Source of the DNA: Gallionella sp.
GTDB taxonomy: Bacteria > Pseudomonadota > Gammaproteobacteria > Burkholderiales > Gallionellaceae
Direction: 5' to 3'
Assembly: GCA_023259035.1 (NCBI GenBank)
Contig: JAHFRA010000001.1
Span: forward strand, 1-64,000
Length of the DNA: 64,000 nucleotides
The position numbers and the translations under genes were made by a program. Position 1 is the first letter of the stretch, and every line of letters starts with the position of its first letter. The notes below the pieces were generated by a model. It was not told the DNA's origin. It ran no database searches and worked only from the letters and a program-made list of their open reading frames with translations. Below are positions 48,612 to 58,653 of this stretch, piece after piece.

Positions 48612-48668
48612 GAAACAACTAACCATTCGGCTAGATTGGCAAAAGACGCCAACCAAATCGCTGGTTAT
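48612..48668 (+). repeat. Dispersed repeat family 2, copy between bamB and der
   Basis: The copy reads GAAACAACTAACCATTCGGC, then the hairpin TTGGC/GCCAA around AAAAGAC, ending AAATCGCTGGTTAT. It lies in a 248-base gap with no gene, upstream of der. Confidence 0.75.
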
Positions 48669-48700
48669 AACCCAACCTGCACGTCTGGCCTCTAGTCCCG

Positions 48701-49891
48701 TTAACGTATGGACAACGAATACAACCCGCCAGCGCGCGTCTGCACCAGCAAGCCATCATCCAGCCCAACCGGCGCGGCTTGAATTCCGCTACCGTCCAGT
48801 TTGATGCGAGCGGCAAAGCTGCCATCATCGCTGTTTAATCCGTGCAGATAACCTTCGTAATCTCCCACCACCACAAAATTGCCCAAAGCGTAAGGGGATG
48901 TGGTGTCGCGCATGAACATCTGTTCGTTTCTCCACACCGTGCTTCCGCTGGTCTTATCCAGCGCGATGACCAATCCGTTCGCATCGCTGAGATAGAGATA
49001 TTTGCGCAACAACATCATACCTTTGTCACCGGAAATGTCGCGGTTCCACAACGGGTTGCCTTGCGCTGTGTCATAACACGCCACACGCCCCTGGAACGCG
49101 ATGGCGCAAACCTGCCCATCATCCACGACAGGATTGCTGGTAATGTCGCTGATGCGCTCCAATTCGGTATTGCCGCGCGGCTGCGATACCGATGCTTCCC
49201 ATAATATCGAGCCATCCTTGATCACCAGCGCGGCCAACTTTCCACCCGCAAATCCGGCGAACGCGATACCACGCTGCAGCGTTACCCCCGCATGACTGCG
49301 TACCACTAATGCCGGGGTACTACGCTCATACAGCCACACACGTTTCCCGTCTTTAGTGTTCAATCCGGCAATACGGCCATCGCCACTACGCACAATTACC
49401 GTGCTTTCAGCGACTTGCGACACGCTTAACACTTCGCTGGACACTTTGCTTTTCCAGAGCAGTTTGCCATCTTCGCCGTATGCCAGCACATCGCCCTTAT
49501 TGCTGCCGATCAGCAACATGCCCTCACCGCTGCCAACTCCTCCGCTAACTGCAATACCCGTTTCAATACGCCATACCTGCTTGCCAGTGGCTCTCTCCAC
49601 GCGGCTCAGCGTACCCTTGGCTGAAACCGCATAAATGGCCTCCTTGCTAATCGCGGGTTGCAGCAGGCTGCTCCCCGAATCGCCGACCTCGCTATGCCAG
49701 CGCACATCAAATTTGGCTCTCTCGCCAAATTTCACCAGCTTGGCCGGTTCCACGCCATCCTTCTTGCCGAACCACCCTTGCACCGTCGAACAACCACCCA
49801 GCGCAAACAACACAAACAACAAAGCAAATCCTGAGCCTCGGCCCGTCCTGAGCTTGTCGAAGGATCGAAGGGTCAGGTGCGCCAGTTTCAT
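48701..49891 (-). CDS. bamB: Outer membrane assembly lipoprotein BamB
   Basis: BamB is the beta-propeller lipoprotein of the BAM complex. The lipobox is LGGC with the lipid-anchored cysteine near residue 34, and repeated propeller blades carry Trp-docking motifs (GKQVWRIETG, GKLLWKSKV, GKRVWLYERS, GSILWEASV). The n-region of the signal peptide is unusually long and basic because a dispersed repeat codes RSFDKLRTG between the start and the hydrophobic core. It overlaps the yfgM stop by 4 bases. Confidence 0.92.
   Translation of the reverse strand: MKLAHLTLRSFDKLRTGRGSGFALLFVLFALGGCSTVQGWFGKKDGVEPAKLVKFGERAKFDVRWHSEVGDSGSSLLQPAISKEAIYAVSAKGTLSRVERATGKQVWRIETGIAVSGGVGSGEGMLLIGSNKGDVLAYGEDGKLLWKSKVSSEVLSVSQVAESTVIVRSGDGRIAGLNTKDGKRVWLYERSTPALVVRSHAGVTLQRGIAFAGFAGGKLAALVIKDGSILWEASVSQPRGNTELERISDITSNPVVDDGQVCAIAFQGRVACYDTAQGNPLWNRDISGDKGMMLLRKYLYLSDANGLVIALDKTSGSTVWRNEQMFMRDTTSPYALGNFVVVGDYEGYLHGLNSDDGSFAARIKLDGSGIQAAPVGLDDGLLVQTRAGGLYSLSIR
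49842..49863. repeat. Dispersed repeat family 1, copy in the bamB signal sequence
   Basis: The core CCTGAGCTTGTCGAAGG is read on the minus strand as SFDKLRTG. The frame and the signal peptide are preserved. Confidence 0.8.
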
Positions 49892-50526
49892 TTTGTTTCC
49901 CCGAGCGCATCCATCTTTACCTGGATCAGGTCGCGGTACGTGCTCTTGGCGTCAGTCTTTTCGTAGGCCAACTTGTAGGCGGACTTAGCCTCCTCCTTTT
50001 TACCTTGGGCGCTCAATACATCGCCACGCAAATCTGCATACAAACCATCAAACGAGGCAGGGTGATTTGCCTCCAGCAAATTCATCGCATGCTCATAATC
50101 TTTCTCGTCCAGCAGTACCGCAGCCAAACGCAGTCGAGCCACGTCTTTCATGCTTGCTTCTTCAGCATGATTAATAACCCACTGCAATTGCGTCTTGGCG
50201 CGCGCCACATCCTTTACCAGCTCATTCATCTGCGCAGCCAGCAATGCGGCACGAGTGGCGTAGGCGGTGTTCGCGTATTTATCCATCACCGCAGCGGCGG
50301 CATCGTTGATGCGCTTGGGATCATTGCTCTCCAGTTGCCGGGTAAACCCCGCATACAGGGTTGCCGCTTCGCTGGCCTGCTGGCTCTGGTAATACTGCCA
50401 ACCGCGCCAGCCGCCCATCGCAACCACAACGACCAACAATGCACCCAGCAAAAAATTTCCATTGTCATTCCACCACGCCTTGAGCGTGTCAAGCTGCTCC
50501 TGTTCCTGCAAGTCCAATGCTGCCAT
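49888..50526 (-). CDS. yfgM: YfgM family protein (tetratricopeptide, inner membrane)
   Basis: The 212-residue protein has the family start (DLQEQEQLDTLKAWWNDNGN), one membrane helix (LLGALLVVVVAMGGWRGW) and TPR-like helices outside. YfgM is an ancillary factor of the Sec translocon with PpiD in E. coli. It lies between hisS and bamB as in other proteobacteria. Confidence 0.9.
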   Translation of the reverse strand: MAALDLQEQEQLDTLKAWWNDNGNFLLGALLVVVVAMGGWRGWQYYQSQQASEAATLYAGFTRQLESNDPKRINDAAAAVMDKYANTAYATRAALLAAQMNELVKDVARAKTQLQWVINHAEEASMKDVARLRLAAVLLDEKDYEHAMNLLEANHPASFDGLYADLRGDVLSAQGKKEEAKSAYKLAYEKTDAKSTYRDLIQVKMDALGETK

Positions 50527-50540
50527 GATTTACCTCGTTT

Positions 50541-51809
50541 CTATTTGATAATTTGATTGACTGTTACAGCAAGGTTCTGCACTTTCACCCGCACCTGTTC
50601 GCCGCCTTGCATCGGCTTCACGCTGACTTCGTTCGCCTGCGCTTCATCGTCGCCGATCACCACCGCCACAGCCGCGCCGCTGGCATCGGCTTTTTTCATT
50701 TGCGATTTGAAACTGCCGCCGCCGCAATGCAACAGCACGCGCAGATTGCCGTTGCGCAATTGTTCCGCCACCACGCTGGCCAACCGGCTGGCCAATTCGC
50801 CCTGATGCACCACATACACATCCACAACCGATTTGGGCAATGCCATGCCGTCTTCCTGCAACAGCGCCAGCAGCCGCTCCACACCCATTGCAAAACCGGT
50901 TGCGGGGGTCGGTTTGCCGCCTACTTGCTCGACCAAGCCGTCATAACGGCCACCGGCGCAAATCGTGCCCTGCGCACCGAGGCGCGTGGTCACCCACTCG
51001 AACACGGTGCGGTTGTAATAATCCAGCCCGCGCACCAGATGCGGGTTGATTTCGAACGCCACATCGTGGCGTTTCAATATCGCCTGCACTTCGTCAAAAT
51101 GCGCGAGCGCATCGTCTTCCAGCTCATCCGCCAGCCTCGGCGCGGCAGCGATCAACTCCTGCATCACCGGGTTCTTGCTGTCCAGGATGCGCAACGGATT
51201 GATGTACAGGCGGCGCGTCGCATCGGCGTCCAGCATATCGCGGTGCTGCTCGAAATATGCGATCAGCTTGATGCGATGCCGGTGCCGCGAGGCAGCATCG
51301 CCCAGCGTATTCAGTTGCAGTTCGACATCGCGCAAGCCCAGTTTATGCCACAGCCGCGCGCACATCAGAATCTGTTCGGCATCGATATCCGGTCCGGCGA
51401 AACCCAATGCTTCCACGCCGAACTGATGAAACTGACGGTAACGCCCCTTCTGCGGGCGCTCATGGCGGAACATCTGCCCGCTGTAATACAGCCGCTGCGG
51501 CGCGTTATACAGCAAATTGTGTTGCAGCACGGCGCGCACGCAGGAAGCCGTGCCTTCCGGGCGCAACGTCAACTGGTCGCCGTTCAGCGCGTCCGCAAAA
51601 CTGTACATCTCCTTCTCGACGATGTCGGTCACCTCACCGATGGCGCGTTTGAACAATGCGGTCGGCTCGACCAGCGGCATGCGGATGTTGCGGTAGCCGT
51701 AACTGTGCAGCCAGTCGCGCACCACATCCTCGAACCACAGCCAAAGTTCCGCCTCGTCCGGCAGGATGTCGTTCATGCCGCGCACGGCTTGTAAAGTAGC
51801 CTCACTCAT
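50541..51809 (-). CDS. hisS: Histidyl-tRNA synthetase
   Basis: This class II synthetase (422 aa) has motif 2 (a [10 protein letters not shown] region with the arginine near residue 120), the histidine-specific [15 protein letters not shown] and [13 protein letters not shown], and a C-terminal anticodon-binding domain. The start [17 protein letters not shown] is canonical. Confidence 0.96.
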   Translation of the reverse strand: MSEATLQAVRGMNDILPDEAELWLWFEDVVRDWLHSYGYRNIRMPLVEPTALFKRAIGEVTDIVEKEMYSFADALNGDQLTLRPEGTASCVRAVLQHNLLYNAPQRLYYSGQMFRHERPQKGRYRQFHQFGVEALGFAGPDIDAEQILMCARLWHKLGLRDVELQLNTLGDAASRHRHRIKLIAYFEQHRDMLDADATRRLYINPLRILDSKNPVMQELIAAAPRLADELEDDALAHFDEVQAILKRHDVAFEINPHLVRGLDYYNRTVFEWVTTRLGAQGTICAGGRYDGLVEQVGGKPTPATGFAMGVERLLALLQEDGMALPKSVVDVYVVHQGELASRLASVVAEQLRNGNLRVLLHCGGGSFKSQMKKADASGAAVAVVIGDDEAQANEVSVKPMQGGEQVRVKVQNLAVTVNQIIK

Positions 51810-51823
51810 TCTGGTACCCGGCC

Positions 51824-51917
51824 ATAACCAGCGACCCTTCGACTGCGCTCGGGACAGGCTTGGCGAGCGTTGTTTGCTCGCTTAGTCGAATGGCTATAAC
51901 CAATGGCTGGTTGTTCC
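51824..51917 (-). repeat. Nested repeat: family 2 copy containing a family 1 copy
   Basis: On the minus strand the family 2 start (TAGCCATTCGACTAAGCGAG) and central hairpin (GCGAGC/GCTCGC) are followed by a family 1 core (51835-51858). The family 2 end, TCGCTGGTTAT, follows directly. Thus a family 1 unit appears inserted in a family 2 unit. It lies just upstream of hisS. No confident gene is seen in 51918-52211. Confidence 0.75.
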
Positions 51918-52138
51918 ACCAGTAGTTCCATCAAAAGTTTTTCGGCTGTTTGTATCACGAATTGTAGAGCGCGATCTTTGCCTGCTTCGCGCGCCTCTAC
52001 CCTGAAGAATTTATTGAGGTTGCGATGTTAGCAGGAAAGCGGTTATTTCAAAAATCTTTACGGTAGCTCGGCCAAATCTCTTTGCCCATTGTCGCCAACG
52101 CAATATACCTACTCCGCAATCACATGGAGGTAGACAAC

Positions 52139-52294
52139 ATGGAAGCCGAACTGGCAAGAATCGGTAACTCAAAAGACATACGTCCGCCCAAACCCATACT
52201 TGCATGGACAGTCAATTGTCGACCAGCACCTGCGAATGATAATTTGTCAGGCGCTCCTCCAGATAGGCGCGGTCTGATGCCCGCTCAAACTTAA
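52139..52294 (+). CDS. Possible small protein, 51 aa
   Basis: An ATG with GGAGG 8 bases upstream opens a 51-codon frame (MEAELARIGNSKDIRPPKPI). It runs convergently into the end of the PilZ gene by 83 bases. No family is recognised. The good ribosome site is the only support. Confidence 0.25.
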   Translation: MEAELARIGNSKDIRPPKPILAWTVNCRPAPANDNLSGAPPDRRGLMPAQT

Positions 52295-52661
52295 CAAAAG
52301 CAATACCCACCCTGAAACGTAGCTTATCCACATCATGAACGGTGTAAGACACCTTGCCATGAATCACCAGAATCCTCGGTGCGCCGGGGCCGGTCAATGG
52401 GGGTATATAAATATGAAGCTTCACAATGGTGCCGGGCTTAAGGTTAAGCCCATTCAGAATGGACATCCCGTGCAGGGAAATATCCTTGATCCTCCCCTCA
52501 TACAAGTCACGGCCTTCAACTTCGATGGCAATTTCCCACGATGCCTTATAACGAGTTTCCTTGCGGGTCTCCTTGGTGCCTTTCGGTGGCGACGATTTAA
52601 TCTGCGATACACCCCCAAAAGCGTCTGACGCGTCGAACATAGCGCAATCTGCATTGATCAT
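52212..52661 (-). CDS. PilZ domain protein
   Basis: The 149-residue protein is a single PilZ c-di-GMP receptor domain, with RKETR (arginine switch) near residue 33 and DISLHGM. It has no other domain. AAGGTG lies before the ATG. It starts 11 bases after a small gene with which it probably forms an operon; the pair interrupts the usual ispG-hisS adjacency. Confidence 0.8.
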   Translation of the reverse strand: MINADCAMFDASDAFGGVSQIKSSPPKGTKETRKETRYKASWEIAIEVEGRDLYEGRIKDISLHGMSILNGLNLKPGTIVKLHIYIPPLTGPGAPRILVIHGKVSYTVHDVDKLRFRVGIAFVKFERASDRAYLEERLTNYHSQVLVDN

Positions 52662-52672
52662 TTTGACACACC

Positions 52673-52858
52673 TTAGCCAACATTAGACGGCTTCAAATCG
52701 CTCTCTGTTGCATGAGAAGCAATATACCTGGATCGCAACTCATGAATTTTTGGAGATATTGGGGATGAAAATGAACCGACAGGCAATCTGCACATTGGGC
52801 TGCTCTCAGTGGAGCGATTAACAGGCAGAGCCTCTGGTATTGGCTTGGCATCTGACAT
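52673..52858 (-). CDS. Small protein of 61 aa upstream of the PilZ gene
   Basis: The start at 52858 (MSDAKPIPEALPVNRSTESS) has a strong AAGGAGAG with 4-5 base spacing. The product is Ser/Pro-rich without membrane segments or known motifs. Position and spacing suggest translation together with the PilZ protein. I do not recognise it. Confidence 0.5.
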   Translation of the reverse strand: MSDAKPIPEALPVNRSTESSPMCRLPVGSFSSPISPKIHELRSRYIASHATESDLKPSNVG

Positions 52859-53444
52859 GACACTCTCCTTATTGACAAACAGAGGAGCGGCCGGAAGCAA
52901 ACCTTCTTGGCGGCCCCGCTATCATAGGTTTTACCCCTTAGATCGGAAACTTTGCGTCCCTGTTTTTCAACAGGTTTGCCTTTATCAAACGAACCAGAAA
53001 AAACCATCGGCTCGCAGACGAACGGTAAGACAATTAGTTCTATCTGGATAGTAATAACAGACGAAAGGGCGATTGCGAGTTATGAACGGAAATTTCCAAA
53101 CAAAATGTACTTCTGGCAGGATGCGGAAATTCTCACCTCGATATTGAACCCCGCAAAGCCATTGGCGCTTCAGCTTTCAGATCGTCGCATACGTCGCCGC
53201 AAAGCTGCCGTTCACCATGTTCATTATTTTGTCCGACAGATGCAAAGCAAGCTGGCAACTTTGCTCAAACCTCTACGACTGCTTCTTGTCTTAATCACAG
53301 CCAGTCAAAGCCACTGGGCTGGATTGCATCATTTCGAGTGGCGGATTCGAAGAACTATCGGCGATGAATTTCGGGCATAATTACGGGTTCATCGGCCAAT
53401 ATTTAGTTCAAGTAATTTCCCGCGTAGGCTTGTATGGAGTTGAC
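52859..53444. other. Gap without a supported gene
   Basis: About 590 bases hold only weak open frames (the longest, plus strand 52952-53380, lacks a ribosome site and protein-like composition). The promoter for the small protein and PilZ gene probably lies in its left part. Confidence 0.5.
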
Positions 53445-54683
<1,239 letters not shown>

Positions 54684-54695
54684 ATTCCAGCACTC

Positions 54696-55604
54696 TTATT
54701 CCAACGTCAGCCGTGCCACGTCGCTTGAAGAGCTGATATAGGGCGTCAAGTCCACCTGTTTACCTCTGTTATACAAGTGTACAAATTCGGCATGGCCGAT
54801 CACCAAAGAAAATGGCGCATGACCATCCAGTCGTAACTCGCTGCCGCGCGGATTGACCTGCGACGATAGCATCTTGTCATCCTTATCCCTGATTTCCACC
54901 CAGGATTCTTCATCAAACGTCAGGCGCAACGTGGGTGCTTGCAGCGAAGCAGCGGGCTGAACAGCCGGTTTCGTTGATTGAACTTGTGGCAAAACAGGTA
55001 TCTTCGCTGCCGGAACCGGAGCTTGCTCAACCCCTGATGACGTCCGTACCGCCGGTACAACAGACGACGCAATTGCGCTCACTTCAAGAACCGGCGATAC
55101 CACGATATGCTGTGCTTCATCCTTTATGGAAAGCGGGGGTTCGACCTGCTTTGTTTTGGCTTTAGTCTCTGGCGTTATGTAATGCCACACCAAAAACGCA
55201 CCACACGACGCCACCAACAACAACGCGGCTCCCAGCCAGATCAGGTTTTGCCGCTGCGATAAATGCGTATTGGGCAATAGAACATCAACTGAAACCGGTG
55301 TCAGTTGCGCCAAAACTTCTTTTGCTTGCGGCAGAGTAGCCAACAATGGCTGCGCATCCAGATTCAAAATCTTGGCATAACTGCGCACGAAACCGCGCAC
55401 AAACGTCATCTCGGGCAAAAGCTTATAGTCATCCGCTTCGAGCGCATCAATCTGGCGCGGCGCGAATTTGATCTGGCCGGACACATCTGCCACGCTCAAA
55501 CCTGAACGCTCGCGTGCCTCGCGTAAAATCATTCCCAGCGAGACCGCTGGTGTTGCAGCAGAGTTATCGGCCTGCTCAGCGTTGTTTTCGTGGAGCCGTT
55601 CCAT
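54696..55604 (-). CDS. rodZ: RodZ-like cell-shape protein (HTH and C-terminal DUF4115)
   Basis: RodZ links MreB to the elongasome. The 302-residue protein has an Xre-type HTH (LGMILREARERSGLSVADVS), a conserved MTFVRGFVRSYAKIL, a membrane helix at ~120-142 (LIWLGAALLLVASCGAFLVW) and a C-terminal beta domain (LRLTFDEESWVEIRDKDDKM). It follows pilW with a one-base stop/start overlap. Confidence 0.9.
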   Translation of the reverse strand: MERLHENNAEQADNSAATPAVSLGMILREARERSGLSVADVSGQIKFAPRQIDALEADDYKLLPEMTFVRGFVRSYAKILNLDAQPLLATLPQAKEVLAQLTPVSVDVLLPNTHLSQRQNLIWLGAALLLVASCGAFLVWHYITPETKAKTKQVEPPLSIKDEAQHIVVSPVLEVSAIASSVVPAVRTSSGVEQAPVPAAKIPVLPQVQSTKPAVQPAASLQAPTLRLTFDEESWVEIRDKDDKMLSSQVNPRGSELRLDGHAPFSLVIGHAEFVHLYNRGKQVDLTPYISSSSDVARLTLE

Positions 55605-56371
55605 TATTCACCATACATGAACAATTTTGTTTCGCGCGCGTCAGGGAAACGCTTGCGCAACTGCAAACCATAGCTGGCCTCAGAATTATGATCACCCACC
55701 TTGCGCTCGATACGCACTGCCAACCAGAGCTGCTCCGCTGTCAGACTGTCTGTTTTTTCAGAAAAACTTGTGAAGTATTTTTTTGCGGCGGAGTGATCGC
55801 CGTTGGCAAAGCTCAGTTCCGCCATTGCCAGTAATGCCTGCGGCAAACCGGGTTGAAGCAAAAGTGCATGTTGCAGAAATTCTTCGGCATCCTTGCTGTT
55901 GCCGGCTTTTTTGGCGCACAGTCCGGCATTCAAATAAGCGCGCTCTGGTGTCCCATACAAGGGGTTCTTCAATGCAGCCATGAAATGTGCAATAGATTCC
56001 TTCTCCTTGCCGCGTTGACATAGAAACCAACCGAAGTTGTTATGCGCCTCCGAGTCGCTCTTGTCCAAACGTAAACTTTGCTGAAAATCATCTTCAGCTT
56101 CCTTGTCTTCGCGCAGAGCCATGTGTATCAAGCCTCGCACACTATAAGCCGGTGCATAATTCGGATTGGCCTGCAAAGCCGTATCTATCTCACTTAGCGC
56201 GATACCCATCTGTGCGCGCTCGTAGTACATTCCGGCCAATTCGGTATGCACTTTGGCGCTGGCGTTGGCGCGGGAATTAGGCTGATCAGGGGCGTTCCGC
56301 CCCCCGCCGGACGGCGTACCGCAACCCGCCAGCATGATCGATGAAAACAACAAGACAATTAGTTTTCTCAT
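55604..56371 (-). CDS. pilW: Type IV pilus stability lipoprotein PilW/PilF
   Basis: PilW is the TPR lipoprotein needed for PilQ secretin assembly and pilus stability. The 255-residue product has a lipoprotein signal (LFSSIMLAGC) and about six TPR motifs (AHNNFGWFLCQRGKEKESIA; AYLNAGLCAKKAGNSKDAEE). It lies between rlmN and rodZ as in other proteobacteria. Confidence 0.9.
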   Translation of the reverse strand: MRKLIVLLFSSIMLAGCGTPSGGGRNAPDQPNSRANASAKVHTELAGMYYERAQMGIALSEIDTALQANPNYAPAYSVRGLIHMALREDKEAEDDFQQSLRLDKSDSEAHNNFGWFLCQRGKEKESIAHFMAALKNPLYGTPERAYLNAGLCAKKAGNSKDAEEFLQHALLLQPGLPQALLAMAELSFANGDHSAAKKYFTSFSEKTDSLTAEQLWLAVRIERKVGDHNSEASYGLQLRKRFPDARETKLFMYGE

Positions 56372-56389
56372 CAGCTCGCCTCGGCTAAT

Positions 56390-57502
56390 TTATCCATGCA
56401 GCACTACCGGGCATTGCATAGTCCGTTTGGTTTTATCCTGCACCAGCCCGGCCAATTGCCCGCATGCGGCAGCAATGTCGTTGCCGCGAGTCCTGCGCGT
56501 GGTGGTCACAATATCTGCCCCCATTAACACATCGCGGAAGCGGCGGATCGCCTCCGGCTTTGAGCATCGAAAATGCGTCTGCGGAAACGGGTTGAACGGA
56601 ATCAGGTTGAACTTGCACGGCACGTCACGCACCAGCCGCACCAGTTCCTGCGCCTGCTGCACGCTGTCATTCACCCCATCCAGCAGCACATATTCAAAAG
56701 TGATGAAATCGCGCGGCGCTTTTTCCAGATAACGCTTGCATGCCCCCAATAACTCCTTGAGCGGATACTTCTGGTTAATCGGCACCAGCGCGTCGCGCAA
56801 CTTATCGTTCGGCGCGTGCAGCGATACCGCCAACGCTACCGGGCATTCCTCGCGCAACCGGTCCATCGCCGGTACGATGCCGGAAGTGGATACCGTCACG
56901 CGGCGGCGCGACAGCCCGTAAGCGTGATCGTCCAGCATCAGTCGCAACGCGCTCACGGTATTGTCAAAATTCAGCAACGGCTCGCCCATGCCCATCAGCA
57001 CCACGTTGCTGATTTTCCAATTGCCTTGAGCCTGTCCTGAGCTTGTCGAAGTGGGGGCGTCCTTGCCGAGTTGGTGGTTCGCCCACCACAACTGGCCGAT
57101 AATTTCCGCCACGCCGAGATTGCGGTTGAAGCCCTGCTTGCCGGTCGAACAGAACGCGCAGTCCAGCGCGCAGCCCGCCTGTGTGGAAACGCATAGCGTA
57201 CCGCGCGTCTCTTCGGGAATGTACACCGCTTCTACCGCGTTGCCCGTCCCTACATCCAAGAGCCACTTGCGCGTGCCATCATCGGATAACTCTTCGCGCA
57301 TGACGTTCGGCGCAGCGATACAAGCGCATTGCGTGAGTTTGTCACGCAATGCTGCTGCGATGTCGGTCATCGCTGAGAAATTGGACTCCCCTTCCTTGTA
57401 AATCCAGCGCATCAACTGCCGCGCACGAAACGGCTTCTCGCCCATTTCCGTAAAATAGCCGGTCAGTGCTTGCGCATCAAAGTCGAGGAGGTTCTGTTGC
57501 AT
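56390..57502 (-). CDS. rlmN: Dual-specificity RNA methyltransferase RlmN
   Basis: This radical-SAM enzyme makes m2A in 23S rRNA and some tRNAs. The cluster motif is CALDCAFC (Cys111, 115, 118), and the methyl-carrying cysteine is in the C-terminal [10 protein letters not shown]. Residues ~150-159 ([10 protein letters not shown]) are coded by a dispersed repeat inserted in a loop before [11 protein letters not shown]. The reading frame is intact. Confidence 0.94.
   Translation of the reverse strand: MQQNLLDFDAQALTGYFTEMGEKPFRARQLMRWIYKEGESNFSAMTDIAAALRDKLTQCACIAAPNVMREELSDDGTRKWLLDVGTGNAVEAVYIPEETRGTLCVSTQAGCALDCAFCSTGKQGFNRNLGVAEIIGQLWWANHQLGKDAPTSTSSGQAQGNWKISNVVLMGMGEPLLNFDNTVSALRLMLDDHAYGLSRRRVTVSTSGIVPAMDRLREECPVALAVSLHAPNDKLRDALVPINQKYPLKELLGACKRYLEKAPRDFITFEYVLLDGVNDSVQQAQELVRLVRDVPCKFNLIPFNPFPQTHFRCSKPEAIRRFRDVLMGADIVTTTRRTRGNDIAAACGQLAGLVQDKTKRTMQCPVVLHG
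57031..57055. repeat. Dispersed repeat family 1, copy in rlmN
   Basis: CCTGTCCTGAGCTTGTCGAA lies in frame and is read on the minus strand as TSTSSGQAQ. Confidence 0.8.
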
Positions 57503-57556
57503 CAGCTTTTTCAGATATTAGCGCGAATAAAACCCAGACAATCCTTTAAGCCCAAT

Positions 57557-57586
57557 GTTTCTTCCCCCATAGCGTGAGGAAGAAAC
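57557..57586. other. Stem-loop between ndk and rlmN
   Basis: GTTTCTTCC and GGAAGAAAC form a perfect 9-bp stem with a 12-base loop in the 96-base gap. There is no T-run, so it may be an RNA processing or stability element rather than a terminator. Confidence 0.4.
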
Positions 57587-57598
57587 GGTTCAAATGGT

Positions 57599-58024
57599 CT
57601 ATCTGGAATAAACATTCATCGCAGGAAAGAAATACGCAATTTCCAGCGCCGCCGTTTCAGCCGCATCGGAACCATGCACCGCATTCGCATCGATGCTGGC
57701 GGCGAAATCAGCGCGAATCGTACCTTTGTCAGCCTTCTTCGGGTCAGTTGCTCCCATCAGGTCACGGTTTTTCAGAATTGCGCCTTCGCCTTCCAGTGCC
57801 TGAATCATCACCGGACCGGAGATCATAAAACTGACCAGATCGTTGAAAAACGGGCGGGCGCGGTGCACGGCATAAAATCCTTCCGCTTCGGCGCGTGACA
57901 ATTGCGTCATGCGTGCGGCCACAATCTTCAGTCCGGCGCTTTCAAAACGGGCGTAAATCTGACCGATGACATTCTTGGCAACTGCATCAGGTTTAATAAT
58001 AGACAGGGTACGTTCAACAGCCAT
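57599..58024 (-). CDS. ndk: Nucleoside diphosphate kinase
   Basis: Ndk (141 aa) balances nucleoside triphosphates. The start [15 protein letters not shown] at 58024 is canonical and has GGAG upstream; six extra residues of the open frame are rejected. The active-site histidine is in [12 protein letters not shown]. It is the first gene of the ndk-der cluster. Confidence 0.96.
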   Translation of the reverse strand: MAVERTLSIIKPDAVAKNVIGQIYARFESAGLKIVAARMTQLSRAEAEGFYAVHRARPFFNDLVSFMISGPVMIQALEGEGAILKNRDLMGATDPKKADKGTIRADFAASIDANAVHGSDAAETAALEIAYFFPAMNVYSR

Positions 58025-58171
58025 GCTTTTTTCTCCAAACAATTAAAGTTGATCAAAAATTCCGAAGGCGTGATTCTAGCAGGCTTTGCCCGCGCTGTAC
58101 TTGCCCGAACAGCCTACCCCCGCCACATATGCGCCGATTATTAAGCGGTGATCTCGAAATGCCTTGCAGTC

Positions 58172-58618
58172 TCATTTTGCATTGGGCAAGGTTGTTGAAA
58201 CATTGACTCTCGCTCGCCCCTTCACCTCTTCCGGCAATTCAACCCGCTTCACCGCACCTCCTTCCAATAGCAGGACATAACGCGGATGCACTTCCTTGAC
58301 CTTTACGCCGGGTATCACTTCCGAATTGGTTTTGACCGCTTGTGCCGGCTTGCCGCCAGTTGCCAGAATCGCAACACTCTCTGCCGCATTGCTGGCTACC
58401 ACCACGCCTTTCAACTGAAAATTGCTGATGGCGGCAATAGCCGAACGACCACCAAACAAGACCGCAGCCGCATCCAAACGGGGGGCGGATTGCACCGCCT
58501 TGGGCGGTGCTGCGACCGGTCGCAGCAGGGGCTTGAACAATTGCATTGCCCAATATGCAACAGATATGCACACCGCAATGAACAGTATGAAAGTTGCGAC
58601 AAGAGGCCAGCGTTTCAT
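58172..58618 (-). CDS. gspC: Type II secretion protein GspC (short, no PDZ domain)
   Basis: The 148-residue protein has one membrane helix (LVATFILFIAVCISVAYWAM) and the homology region of GspC (LKGVVVASNAAESVAILATG; VIPGVKVKEVHPRYVLLLEG). The C-terminal PDZ or coiled-coil part of longer GspC proteins is absent. It would bridge the inner-membrane platform and the GspD secretin. It is the last gene of the gsp group here. Confidence 0.8.
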   Translation of the reverse strand: MKRWPLVATFILFIAVCISVAYWAMQLFKPLLRPVAAPPKAVQSAPRLDAAAVLFGGRSAIAAISNFQLKGVVVASNAAESVAILATGGKPAQAVKTNSEVIPGVKVKEVHPRYVLLLEGGAVKRVELPEEVKGRARVNVSTTLPNAK

Positions 58619-58653
58619 TTCATGCCTTTTGATCGGTATACACCATGCATATC

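Noticed and set aside
52952-53380. 142-codon plus-strand frame in the ispG gap
   Set aside because: It has no start signal and an unlikely composition; probably non-coding.
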